Of a DNA stretch of 64,000 bases, positions 33,618-41,593 are shown in pieces. The stretch's first letter is position 1. Each line of letters opens with the position of its first letter. The translations under genes and the position numbers were made by a program. This DNA comes from Pantoea cypripedii (GTDB lineage Bacteria > Pseudomonadota > Gammaproteobacteria > Enterobacterales > Enterobacteriaceae), in NCBI RefSeq assembly GCF_002095535.1, contig NZ_MLJI01000001.1, forward strand, positions 418,690-482,689. The letters run 5' to 3'. The notes below the pieces were generated by a model, which ran no database searches, had not been told where the DNA came from, and worked only from the letters and a program-made list of their open reading frames with translations.

Positions 33618-33837
33618 AACCCTGTAGGCTGGCTGTTCACGATGCTGTGACGTGCCCGAAGCGGTGAGCTGAACCTGCCGGTTCCGGCAGCAACAATCCC
33701 CGGACAGCTGGTACGCGTGCTGTACCGGTGGCGATCATCCCTGTGCAGCCTGCCAGAAGGCCTTTCCGGGATGAGGTCAGGGCGATGATATAGAGCATAC
33801 AACAGAATGTTGGCAGATAAACCGGTGGTTAAAATTT
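33618..33837 (+). pseudogene. Decayed duplicate of the rep 3' end
   Basis: This stretch repeats 33319-33553 (rep C-terminal coding plus the GGTTAAAATTT tail) with point changes, a ~12-bp deletion and in-frame stops (for example GCTGTGACGTGCC for GCTGCGACGTGCC). It is followed by its own copy of the palindrome. It indicates a tandem duplication of the rep-3'/palindrome unit followed by decay. Confidence 0.75.
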
Positions 33838-33840
33838 GAG

Positions 33841-33861
33841 CTTGTTGCCACTGGCAACAAG
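33841..33861. repeat. 21-bp palindrome (copy 2)
   Basis: CTTGTTGCCA, central C, TGGCAACAAG: a perfect palindrome related to copies 1 and 3. Confidence 0.7.
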
Positions 33862-33927
33862 TATGTTTTTTGAGCAGTGCAGATCTGGCAAGTTAAAAGT
33901 GGCTCTTAATTTCGATTAAAAAGTGAC

Positions 33928-33948
33928 CTTGTTGCCAGTGGCAACAAG
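33928..33948. repeat. 21-bp palindrome (copy 3)
   Basis: CTTGTTGCCA, central G, TGGCAACAAG, followed by ATTAAAAAACGTAC exactly as after copy 1. With the other copies it makes 33,537-34,057, a gene-free stretch of ~520 bp, a candidate replication origin or parS-like centromere. Confidence 0.7.
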
Positions 33949-34057
33949 ATTAAAAAACGTACTAATGATAATTTCCTGTAGTTAATTATGAGTTTCACAT
34001 TGTTGGTCATGCATGTGATTCAGGACTATGCCAGCTCTTCTTAACTGAATACAGGCG

Positions 34058-34786
34058 ATGACAACGATGGCAGAAAAGCAAAAACGGGCCGGGGCCCTCC
34101 AGTCCGAACTCCATATCGAACTGCATACCAACTACGCGATAGGTTTATGGGAGGGGCGCAAACGGGAGAGCCGGGAGGATGGTAAAAAAGGAAAGCAGCC
34201 GATTATGGGCATGCCCCAGTTCCTGTACCGCGCTACGCTCATTAACAAAGACTCCATCCAGAACGATCCCTGGGCAGATATGGCTATGCTGGCTCTGGAG
34301 GAAAAAATTGAGTATGCCGGCAGGCAAATGAACTCTCTGATTGCGAGCCTGGACAAACAAATGAGCTTTATCCCGGCGGGTGTGACTATCAGCGATGCTC
34401 AGGCGGCGGAACCTCTGGACTTGACCGTTTTCAGCGGTACTCCGCTGGGGTATCGATGCGTATTTCTGCTGATGGGGTTCGATCAGTTTGCCAAAAAAGT
34501 CCTCCAGGCGGCGCATTATGGTGTCATTTCACGCACGCAGCGCTATGAACTGCTGGGTGATGGCAGCCGGCTTCTGCGTGAAATTTACGGATGTGTGCTG
34601 CGTTATCGCAAAACCGGCGTAACACGTCTGGATGCGGTGGAGAATAATGAAGTCTGGCAGAAAGCCTGTCAGGAGGTGGGTGAGCCCGATCGTGCTGTCC
34701 TGCTCGGAGAAAAACGCTCAGCATTTTCCCCGCCTGTTAATGAAGCGAGCGTGAACCTGCTGCGCCTGCGTTATCAGGCAGTCTGA
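34058..34786 (+). CDS. PFL_4669-type integrating conjugative element protein
   Basis: 242-residue protein matching the TIGR03761-type family: ELHIELHTNYAIGLWEGRKRE near the N-terminus, PQFLYRATLINKDSIQNDPWADM, and LRLRYQAV at the end. It is conserved between rep and topB in SPI-7/PFGI-1 elements; function unknown, probably DNA metabolism. ATGs at 34058 and 34067 are both possible; the Shine-Dalgarno match is poor. Confidence 0.82.
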   Translation: MTTMAEKQKRAGALQSELHIELHTNYAIGLWEGRKRESREDGKKGKQPIMGMPQFLYRATLINKDSIQNDPWADMAMLALEEKIEYAGRQMNSLIASLDKQMSFIPAGVTISDAQAAEPLDLTVFSGTPLGYRCVFLLMGFDQFAKKVLQAAHYGVISRTQRYELLGDGSRLLREIYGCVLRYRKTGVTRLDAVENNEVWQKACQEVGEPDRAVLLGEKRSAFSPPVNEASVNLLRLRYQAV

Positions 34787-34803
34787 GTCGCAGGAGGCAG
34801 GTT

Positions 34804-36816
34804 ATGCGTCTTTATATCTGTGAAAAACCCTCTCAGGGGCGCGATCTGGCCGGTGTTCTCGGTGCCACCCGACGCGGTGACGGCTTTCTGGCAGGCGCGG
34901 GCGTTACCGTCACCTGGGCGGTGGGGCACCTGCTCGAAACCGCCCCGCCGGAGGCTTACGGTCAGCAGTACGGTCAACCCTGGTCATTGTCTGTATTACC
35001 CATTCTGCCCGCCCCCTGGCAGGTTGTTGTCAAAAAAGAGACACAGGATCAGTTCAAAGTCATCGAGCGGCTGCTGCGTCAGGTTGACGACGTTGTCATT
35101 GCCACTGATGCTGACCGTGAGGGGGAGGTCATTGCGCGCGAGTTGCTGGATTACTGCCGCTGGGAAGGCCTGGTGCAGCGACTCTGGCTGTCTGCACTGG
35201 ATGAACTCAGCATCCGGACGGCGCTTCAGGATCTGCGTCCCGGTCAGGCCACGCTAGGAATGTATCACGCCGGACTGGGGCGCGCCCGGGCCGACTGGCT
35301 GATAGGCATGAATCTCTCGCGCCTTTATACCCTGCGCGCGGCAGAGGCGGGTTTTGATGGCGTGGTTTCGGTCGGCCGGGTGCAGACGCCGACGCTGGCG
35401 CTGGTTGTCCGGCGGGACCGGGAAATCGCTTCCTTTGTGCCGAAACCTTACTGGCAGGTTAAAGCGATCATTTCCGCCGCTGGCCTCACCTTTCCGGCGC
35501 AGTGGGTGCCGGCTAAGGTGTATACCGACGAGGAAAAGCGCTGTGTTCACCAGAACATTGCGCAGCAGGTGGCGCAGCTTTGCCGGCAGACAGGTCACGC
35601 AGTGGTGACAGAATGCGACACAAAGCGGGAAAAAGCTGCCGCGCCGCTGGCTTTTTCTCTCGGGTCTCTGCAGCAGGCATGTGGCAGGTTGTGGGATATG
35701 TCCCCGCAGCAGGTGCTGGATACTGCCCAGAGCCTGTATGAAAAGCACAAGGCGACGACCTACCCCCGCACCGACTGCGGTTATCTGCCCGAATCCATGC
35801 GTGAGGAGATTTCCGGCGTGCTCGATGCCATCGGCCGCACCGACCCGGAATGTTCGCCGGTGCTGGCCCGCCTCGACAGAACCTTTGTCTCGCGCATCTG
35901 GAACGACAAAAAAATCACGGCACACCACGGTATTATCCCCACCCGCAACGCGTTTCAGCTGTCCGCACTAACGGAAGCCGAGCGTAACGTTTATCTGCTC
36001 ATCCGCCGTAACTATCTGGCCCAGTTCCTGCCCCTGCACGAGTCTGATATCACCCGCCTGCAGTTTGACATCGGCGGACAGCTGTTCCGCACCACGGGGC
36101 GGACGGAGGTCATTAAGGGCTGGAAAGCCCTGTTTGAAAAGGCCGGTGATGATGAGCCGCAGGAGGAGGATGACGCGGCAGTGGCCCTGCCGCCGCTTGC
36201 CCGGAATGACCGCTGCGCCGTGACCGGTGCGGAGGTGACGCAGCTGATGACCCGCCCGCCGGCGCACTACACCTTTGCCACGCTGATTGGTGCCATGATG
36301 AACGCGGCAGCATTCGTCACCGACATCGCACTGCGTAAAGTGCTTAAAGACAACGCAGGCCTGGGCACCGAAGCCACCAGGGCGGGTATTGTTGAGCAGT
36401 TGCTGAACCGACGCTTCATTGAGCGGAAAGGCAGCAAGGTCATGACGACCGAACTGGGCGCCGATGTGATCGATGCCCTGCCGCCCCAGCTGACCGAGCC
36501 GGGCATGACGGCACTGTGGGAGCAGGCGCTGGACGAGGTTGCCGCCGGGCGCATGTCACTGGAGGACTTCCTGCATCGGCAGGCTGGCTGGACGCGCAAC
36601 CTGGTCAGCCTGGGGGCACAGCAGCAGGTCCGCATCCGCGTGCCCCCCACGCCTCCCTGTCCGCTGTGCAGCGGGAAAACGCGCCTGCGTAAGGGGGAGA
36701 AAGGCGAGTTCTGGAGCTGCCTGCGCTATCCGGCATGCAAAGGTGTCATCAACATCGGCAGCACCAAAAAGAAACGTCCGCGCAGGGCTAAGTCTCCTGA
36801 ATCAAAGAAGAATTAA
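34804..36816 (+). CDS. topB: DNA topoisomerase III (TopB)
   Basis: 670-residue type IA topoisomerase. N-terminal Toprim domain starts MRLYICEKPSQGRDLAGVLG and has ATDADREGE (metal-binding Asp/Glu). The catalytic region includes GRVQTPTLALVVRRD and HKATTYPRTDCGYLP (active-site Tyr within TYPRTDC). A C-terminal zinc ribbon CPLCSGKT...CLRYPACKG completes it. It is similar in size to chromosomal TopB (653) and to plasmid TraE. AGGAGG precedes the ATG by six bases. It likely resolves replication or transfer intermediates of the ICE. Confidence 0.93.
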   Translation: MRLYICEKPSQGRDLAGVLGATRRGDGFLAGAGVTVTWAVGHLLETAPPEAYGQQYGQPWSLSVLPILPAPWQVVVKKETQDQFKVIERLLRQVDDVVIATDADREGEVIARELLDYCRWEGLVQRLWLSALDELSIRTALQDLRPGQATLGMYHAGLGRARADWLIGMNLSRLYTLRAAEAGFDGVVSVGRVQTPTLALVVRRDREIASFVPKPYWQVKAIISAAGLTFPAQWVPAKVYTDEEKRCVHQNIAQQVAQLCRQTGHAVVTECDTKREKAAAPLAFSLGSLQQACGRLWDMSPQQVLDTAQSLYEKHKATTYPRTDCGYLPESMREEISGVLDAIGRTDPECSPVLARLDRTFVSRIWNDKKITAHHGIIPTRNAFQLSALTEAERNVYLLIRRNYLAQFLPLHESDITRLQFDIGGQLFRTTGRTEVIKGWKALFEKAGDDEPQEEDDAAVALPPLARNDRCAVTGAEVTQLMTRPPAHYTFATLIGAMMNAAAFVTDIALRKVLKDNAGLGTEATRAGIVEQLLNRRFIERKGSKVMTTELGADVIDALPPQLTEPGMTALWEQALDEVAAGRMSLEDFLHRQAGWTRNLVSLGAQQQVRIRVPPTPPCPLCSGKTRLRKGEKGEFWSCLRYPACKGVINIGSTKKKRPRRAKSPESKKN

Positions 36817-37071
36817 TCCGCCGACTCCGATTGCGGGTCGTCAGGGGCTTTGCTATTGTGACCCCGGCTCTGAAGCCGCACCCCGTGACTGCGGGTTCCG
36901 TCAGCATCTAATGCATGTGCTGGCGGAATACAGTCTGACCGGTCCCGTCCACACCTGAACGGGAGCCGGTAAGGCACAAAAACTCCGTGAAACCCGTGCC
37001 GGGCCCTTTCAGCCTGCGGAGCCACTGCGTTACGCAGATTAACCTCAGGTCGATGGTGCAGACCTCAGAAG
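36817..37071. other. Untranslated region after topB
   Basis: GC-rich stretch without a convincing ORF, containing small hairpins such as CTGCG-TTA-CGCAG (37025-37037), and leading into a terminator. It may encode a structured RNA; nothing is recognised. Confidence 0.4.
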
Positions 37072-37098
37072 GCGGTGCCGCAGGGCACCGCTTTTTTA
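37072..37098 (+). terminator. Terminator between topB and the STAXI-like region
   Basis: GCGGTGCC-GCAG-GGCACCGC, a perfect 8-bp stem, followed by TTTTTTATTTT. Confidence 0.85.
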
Positions 37099-37192
37099 TT
37101 TTGGTGTACTGATGATTTTTTGCACGCTGCGGCGTTGACAACCGCAGCGCCAGAATGAATGATAATGAGGCTTATCGTTGTCGTTCCGACAA

Positions 37193-37285
37193 CTGCCAAT
37201 GCCTGGGTGATTTGAGACAGGCGCCTTCGGGTAATCACAGCCAATGCCACATTAACCTGAGAGTGGCGCCTTCGGGTGGTTTAAA
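37193..37285 (+). ncRNA. STAXI-like tandem pseudoknot element
   Basis: Two ~46-nt units each form an H-type pseudoknot. Unit A: GCCTG (37201) pairs with CAGGC (37218), and GTGATT (37207) with AATCAC (37233). Unit B: GCCAC (37246) pairs with GTGGC (37263), and TTAACC (37252) with GGTTTAA (37278). Both stems differ in sequence between units yet pair, so the structure is supported by covariation. Each unit has GCCAATGCC at its start, TGAGA, and a C-UUCG-G tetraloop in GCGCCTTCGGG. The published STAXI motif is a simple pseudoknot repeated two or more times, with UNCG loops, near SSB, topoisomerase and antirestriction genes; here it lies between topB and ssb. Confidence 0.72.
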
Positions 37286-37446
37286 CCTGTTAACCTTTGC
37301 AAACAGGGACCTGATAACCAGGTTAAGGTCCATTTCACCAATTCAGCCAGTCGGCAACCCTTGCTGACCTCCCTGCGGGAAACACTTCCCGTACGGGACA
37401 GATGTTTCTCCGCAACCTGTTCAGTTTTTACTCCGGAGAAACCATC

Positions 37447-37941
37447 ATGACTGCAAACACTGCCACCCCTGCTTCAAACGACTCTGCTTCTGGTACTCAG
37501 CAGAAAAAAGAGTTTTTCAACCTTAACGTCAGTGGTATCGGCTATCTCAGTTCGATACGCCGCGTACAGGGCCCCAACGGCGAATTCACCTGCGCTGTTA
37601 TCAATGCCCTGACCGGTCCGACGGACAATGCGTCTTATACCCGTTTCGATGTCACCATCGCGGGAGCAGAGACCACCAAACTTATCAACCGCTGCCAGAA
37701 GGCCGTTGATGAAGAAGAAAAGGTGCTGACTGGCTTCGTGCTGAGCGGACTGAAAGCCGATGTGTTTACCCTGCAGTCGGGGGAGCACGCCGGTGAAAGC
37801 CGCCCTTCCCTGAAGGCCCGCCTGATTAAGGTGGAGTTCATCAAGAAAGGACAGGACGTCGTTTATCAGGCCCCCAATGCTTCCCAGACGCCGGAATCCG
37901 GTTCATCGGCTCCGAAAGAGTACGATGCGAACTCATTCTAA
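37447..37941 (+). CDS. STY4534-type ICE replication protein (DUF3577)
   Basis: 164-residue protein, EFFNLNVSGIGYLSSIRRVQGPNGEFTCAVINALTG then YTRFDVTIAGAETTKLI, the DUF3577/STY4534 signature. It has the look of an OB-fold single-strand DNA binding protein. The C-terminal tail is Ser/Pro-rich (NASQTPESGSSAPKEYDANSF). The ATG at 37447 follows GGAGAAACC. It sits between the STAXI-like element and ssb. Confidence 0.82.
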   Translation: MTANTATPASNDSASGTQQKKEFFNLNVSGIGYLSSIRRVQGPNGEFTCAVINALTGPTDNASYTRFDVTIAGAETTKLINRCQKAVDEEEKVLTGFVLSGLKADVFTLQSGEHAGESRPSLKARLIKVEFIKKGQDVVYQAPNASQTPESGSSAPKEYDANSF

Positions 37942-38016
37942 GCGTCACGGACACACCACCGGAACACATCCCGGTGGGTGTGCTCCTCTCAACCCCATTC
38001 TTAAGAGGAAATCATT

Positions 38017-38565
38017 ATGTCCGCACGCGGCGTCAACAAGGTGATTATTGTCGGTCACTTAGGGCAGGACCCTGAAGTACGTTACATGCCAAATGGTAAT
38101 GCAGTGACCGGATTAAATCTGGCCACATCTGAAACCTGGCGTGATAAACAGACCGGTGAAAACCGTGAAAATACTGAATGGCATCGTGTCGTGCTGTTTG
38201 GCAAGCTGGCTGAGGTGGCCGGTGAATACCTGCGCAAGGGTTCACAGGTGTATATCGAAGGTCAGCTGCGCACCCGAAAATGGACGGACAACAGCGGCAC
38301 TGACCGCTGGACAACCGAAATCGTTGTAGGGGTAAACGGAACGATGCAGATGCTGGGCGGTGGTCGTAACAACGGCACCAGTACCACTGGAAACAATGCG
38401 CCGTCAGGTCAGCAGAGTGGCTGGGGCGAGCCTCAGCAACCTCAGCAGACACCGTCAGCGCCACGAAATACGGCGAATGAGCCACCGATGGATTTTGACG
38501 ACGATATTCCGTTTGCGCCGCTCGGGCTCAGTATCCCGAACCATGCGTTATACGCGATTTCATAA
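38017..38565 (+). CDS. ssb: Single-stranded DNA-binding protein, ICE-encoded
   Basis: 182-residue SSB. N-terminal OB fold: [35 protein letters not shown] is the classical start. A Gly/Gln/Pro-rich linker and MDFDDDIPF follow. Unusually the protein does not stop at DDDIPF but continues for 16 residues ([16 protein letters not shown]), which buries the acidic tip that recruits partner proteins in chromosomal SSB. AAGAGGAAA precedes the ATG. A terminator follows. Confidence 0.93.
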   Translation: MSARGVNKVIIVGHLGQDPEVRYMPNGNAVTGLNLATSETWRDKQTGENRENTEWHRVVLFGKLAEVAGEYLRKGSQVYIEGQLRTRKWTDNSGTDRWTTEIVVGVNGTMQMLGGGRNNGTSTTGNNAPSGQQSGWGEPQQPQQTPSAPRNTANEPPMDFDDDIPFAPLGLSIPNHALYAIS

Positions 38566-38569
38566 TACT

Positions 38570-38596
38570 AATGCCGGTTATTCCGGCATTTTCTTT
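38570..38596 (+). terminator. Terminator after ssb
   Basis: AATGCCGG-TTATT-CCGGCATT stem followed by TTCTTT. Confidence 0.8.
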
Positions 38597-38701
38597 AACG
38601 ATAACAGCAGGGTTGATTGAGCAGATCTGATCAATTTTGACTGTCACCCTTTTCTCTGACAGACTCAGGTGCTACCTCATTTCTGAGTTTCAGGAGGGAT
38701 T

Positions 38702-39133
38702 ATGACAACCCGATATGACAGTGACTTTTATGGCTGGACCAGAGAACAGGCAGATTTGCTGCGCTCAGGCAAGCTCGCACAACTGGACACTGTGAACCTT
38801 CTGGAGGAAATCGAAAGTATGGGCAACAGCCAGAGGAATGAGCTGGAATCCAGACTGGAGGTTCTGTTTCTTCATTTACTGAAGTGGACATTCCAGCCCT
38901 CCCACAGGGGAAAAAGCTGGCAGCTCACCATAGCAGAACAACGACGGAAAATTGAACGTCGCCTGGCGAAAAGTCCAAGTCTGAAACATGATCTGGATGA
39001 AATAGCCCTGGATGCTTATGGTGATGCCATTTTGTCTGCGGCGCGTGAAACAGGCATGGATGAACATGTTTTTCCTGAGTCCTGCCCCTGGTCGGTTGAA
39101 CAGGCAATGACGCATGATTTCTTTCCAGGCTGA
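38702..39133 (+). CDS. DUF29 domain protein
   Basis: 143-residue protein with the DUF29 framework: YDSDFYGWTREQADLLRSGKL, LDTVNLLEEIESMG, RNELESRLEVLFLHLLKW and SLKHDLDEIALDAYGDA. It is helical and probably cytoplasmic. AGGAGG precedes the ATG and its own terminator follows, so it is a monocistronic unit within the ICE and may be accessory cargo. DUF29 proteins have no established function. Confidence 0.88.
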   Translation: MTTRYDSDFYGWTREQADLLRSGKLAQLDTVNLLEEIESMGNSQRNELESRLEVLFLHLLKWTFQPSHRGKSWQLTIAEQRRKIERRLAKSPSLKHDLDEIALDAYGDAILSAARETGMDEHVFPESCPWSVEQAMTHDFFPG

Positions 39134-39151
39134 CTGATATACATCGATGAT

Positions 39152-39180
39152 AAAGCCAGCTTTTTGCTGGCTTTTTTTTT
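39152..39180 (+). terminator. Terminator after the DUF29 gene
   Basis: AAAGCCAGC-TTTTT-GCTGGCTTT with a run of nine T. Confidence 0.9.
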
Positions 39181-39260
39181 GGGTAATTCATTCCCATCTG
39201 GATGCCACTGAGCCAGCCGGATGTACTGCCACTGGGGCAGACTTTCATGTGTTTGCCGAT

Positions 39261-39305
39261 AACGCCATCAGACCATAAAACTGGCTTTTATGGTCTGACG
39301 GCGTT
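39261..39305. repeat. 20-bp inverted repeat, long hairpin
   Basis: AACGCCATCAGACCATAAAA and its reverse complement with one mismatch, around a 5-base loop CTGGC. No clear T-run follows. It lies between the DUF29 and pilus modules; it could be a terminator, an RNA processing site or a binding site. Confidence 0.6.
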
Positions 39306-39407
39306 GCCCCGAAGGGGATCTTTGCATCATGGTGACATATTTACCGGTATTCCCTGTACACGCACAGAAGCAGAATAGTCAGCATCCTGTTTCTGAGGTC
39401 GTCTGCT

Positions 39408-39665
39408 ATGTCACGTTATGCCGGAGCGAAAAAGAATCTCAGGTTATCGAATATCACCTGGATCATCTCTCTTTTTGATTTCCTGGTGGTTGTGATACCT
39501 GCTGCAGTGATGTTTATGTTAATTGTGTTGTTGTGCATATTCAGGGGAACGTATGCTGAGAGGGGCTGTTCCCCGGTGCCCTCATCACACAATCAGCCCC
39601 TCACTGAACAGCAGATAAACACTGACTGTGCACGCCGCACTGGCATCATTACCCCCGCTGAATAA
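39408..39665 (+). CDS. Small membrane protein before the pil operon
   Basis: 85-residue protein with one or two membrane segments (ITWIISLFDFLVVVIPAAVMFMLIVLLCIF, in pieces WIISLFDFLVVVIPAAV and MFMLIVLLCIF) and a soluble C-terminal tail. GAGG lies ~9 bases before the ATG. Its position directly upstream of pilL suggests a pilus-related or ICE-specific role; family not recognised. Confidence 0.5.
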   Translation: MSRYAGAKKNLRLSNITWIISLFDFLVVVIPAAVMFMLIVLLCIFRGTYAERGCSPVPSSHNQPLTEQQINTDCARRTGIITPAE

Positions 39666-39842
39666 TTGGGATAAAACCGCACTAGTGCGCTGTTGGTGAC
39701 AGCTGTCCCGATCCATCCTTAACCTGCCCGACTGACTCCGCGCTGTTTTTCTTCAGCTCCGGGAAAGAGTTTCGCATTGCCCGCATTTTCATCACCGCCA
39801 GAATAGCACTCCTGACTAAGACTATTCCTGGGGTAGATCCTG

Positions 39843-41129
39843 ATGGCAGTACCTTCACGACGCGCGACAAACGGTGCCGGACTGCTCGCCTGCTCCGTCC
39901 TGCTGGCCGGCTGCAGCCACACGGTTTCGGACACCGCATCCTATCCTGCCGGGCGCTATCAGCAGCCCGCCCGTTTTGATGATATTTACCGCACCCGCGT
40001 ACCTGAAGTTGTGCGCTATGACCGCTACACGCTGGCCAGTACGCGTCCGGACGATGCGCAGCGCGACCCGCTCAGCCAGATAATTGATATCACCATGCCG
40101 TCGCAGCTGGTCAGCACCGTCGGCGAAGGGTTCCGCTATCTGCTGCTGGAGTCAGGGTATTCACTGTGCTCAGCCACTTCTTCAGCATTTTCGGAACTTC
40201 TCAGCCGTCCGCTGCCTGCGGTGCAGCGCGATATCGGCCCGGTGAAGCTCAGTGAAGCCCTGCAGATTGTGGCCGGACCGGCCTGGCGACTGAAGGTGGA
40301 TGAAGTTAACCGCGAAATCTGCTTTGAACTGCGGGATCAGTACCGCAGCTTCGCCGCACCTTTACTGGTTCCGGTCTCACTGGCATCACAGCATGCGTCC
40401 GTCAGTCTTCCGCCTGTCATACCATCCGCTCGGACTGCGGGGGCAGCCGGCACAGTCAGTGCGGTGCCGCGTAATCCCTTTACCGGTGATACGCGCATCA
40501 GCAGCACCCCGGGCACCGGGCAAAAACCGGTACTGACGCCGCAGAGTCTGGCCGTCCCGTCACCGGTACTGTCAGCAGCGAAGACACCGTCCGCGCCGAA
40601 GTCCACCGCGCGGTCGCCAGCCGGAAGCCTGCCCGTGCCACGACCTGCAGCCGCACCGAAAACAGCTTCATCTCAGAAAACCCCTGTTACAGCCGTTCAC
40701 CCGGTGACGGTGCAACCGACTACAGTGAACGCCGCCCGGCAGGCTGTTCCTGTCCGTCCTGTCACCTCGCTGCCGCCCGCCCCATCCGTCAGCAGTCAGA
40801 CAGCTTCTGCCTATCTACCCGGTGCGCCGGTTGCGGCACTGCCCACCGGACAGGCGTGGCGGGCTGAGCCGGGCTCCACGCTGAAGGAGACCCTGACCGG
40901 CTGGGCCGCGAAGGCCCCCTGCAGCAACGGCGGGAACTGGGTGGTCATCTGGCCGGTGTCGCTGGACTACCGCATTGATGCACCCCTGGTGTTTCACGGC
41001 AACTTCGAATCCGTGCTGGTACAGGTCTTTGACCTCTACCGCAAAGCGGAAAAACCGCTGTTTGCCGAAGCCAGCCGTATCCAGTGCCTGGTATCGGTGA
41101 GCGACAGCCCGGCGGGCGGAGGTCACTGA
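39843..41129 (+). CDS. pilL: PilL, thin-pilus lipoprotein
   Basis: 428-residue outer-membrane-associated lipoprotein that starts the type IVb conjugative (thin) pilus operon. Lipoprotein signal MAVPSRRATNGAGLLACSVL ends in the lipobox LAGC (Cys24). The N-terminal conserved PilL domain (~60-165) is followed by a long Pro/Ala/Ser/Thr-rich linker (~175-325) and a C-terminal TcpQ-like domain (GSTLKETLTGWAAKAP, WVVIWPVSLDYRIDAP). Gene order pilL-M-N-O-P-Q-R-S-T-U-V equals that of plasmid R64 and SPI-7. Confidence 0.87.
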   Translation: MAVPSRRATNGAGLLACSVLLAGCSHTVSDTASYPAGRYQQPARFDDIYRTRVPEVVRYDRYTLASTRPDDAQRDPLSQIIDITMPSQLVSTVGEGFRYLLLESGYSLCSATSSAFSELLSRPLPAVQRDIGPVKLSEALQIVAGPAWRLKVDEVNREICFELRDQYRSFAAPLLVPVSLASQHASVSLPPVIPSARTAGAAGTVSAVPRNPFTGDTRISSTPGTGQKPVLTPQSLAVPSPVLSAAKTPSAPKSTARSPAGSLPVPRPAAAPKTASSQKTPVTAVHPVTVQPTTVNAARQAVPVRPVTSLPPAPSVSSQTASAYLPGAPVAALPTGQAWRAEPGSTLKETLTGWAAKAPCSNGGNWVVIWPVSLDYRIDAPLVFHGNFESVLVQVFDLYRKAEKPLFAEASRIQCLVSVSDSPAGGGH

Positions 41130-41130
41130 G

Positions 41131-41574
41131 GTGGGGTTCGCGCTGCCCGTATTTGTTTTCTGCCTGGTCATTGCGCTGATGGCCGGTGAGGCACAGCGCC
41201 ACTCGGCTGAGCACGTCCGTACAGCCATGCAGCAGACCCTGCCTGACCAGCTTGCCACCGACATGCTGCGCTCCGCTGACGCGGTGAACAACTGGCGCCA
41301 CGGCCGGGCGGTGGTGGACGGACCGGTGTCACCCGCGCAGACCGGCATGATGCCGGTGCCGGACAGCCGTATTCAGACCGTGATCCAGGGGGGACGCCTC
41401 TGGGTCTGGGTGCCCGCCACCGGCGGCGTGTTTGCGGCGCTGCGTACGCAGTCCGTGACCTCGGCGCTGGTGCTGACCGTCAGCGGCGGCCGTCTGCGGA
41501 TGGCGGACGGCACCGACATGAACCTGCCCCTGCCGTCCGGCGTGACGGAGGGCAGCATTGTTTACCTCAACTAA
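41131..41574 (+). CDS. pilM: PilM, thin-pilus protein
   Basis: 147-residue protein with one N-terminal membrane anchor (MGFALPVFVFCLVIALMAG) and a periplasmic domain. GTG start; GGAGG lies about 8 bases upstream inside pilL. It matches R64-type PilM in size and position, and differs from the actin-like PilM of type IVa systems. One base separates it from pilL. Confidence 0.8.
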   Translation: MGFALPVFVFCLVIALMAGEAQRHSAEHVRTAMQQTLPDQLATDMLRSADAVNNWRHGRAVVDGPVSPAQTGMMPVPDSRIQTVIQGGRLWVWVPATGGVFAALRTQSVTSALVLTVSGGRLRMADGTDMNLPLPSGVTEGSIVYLN

Positions 41575-41593
41575 TCTCATCAGGGAGCTGCGG

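Noticed and set aside
33613-33837. A separate gene downstream of rep
   Set aside because: It is a degenerate copy of the rep 3' end with stops and no start.
36539-37025. Frames around the end of topB and after it
   Set aside because: They lie antisense or out of frame to topB or cross a terminator; no ribosome site or recognisable protein pattern.
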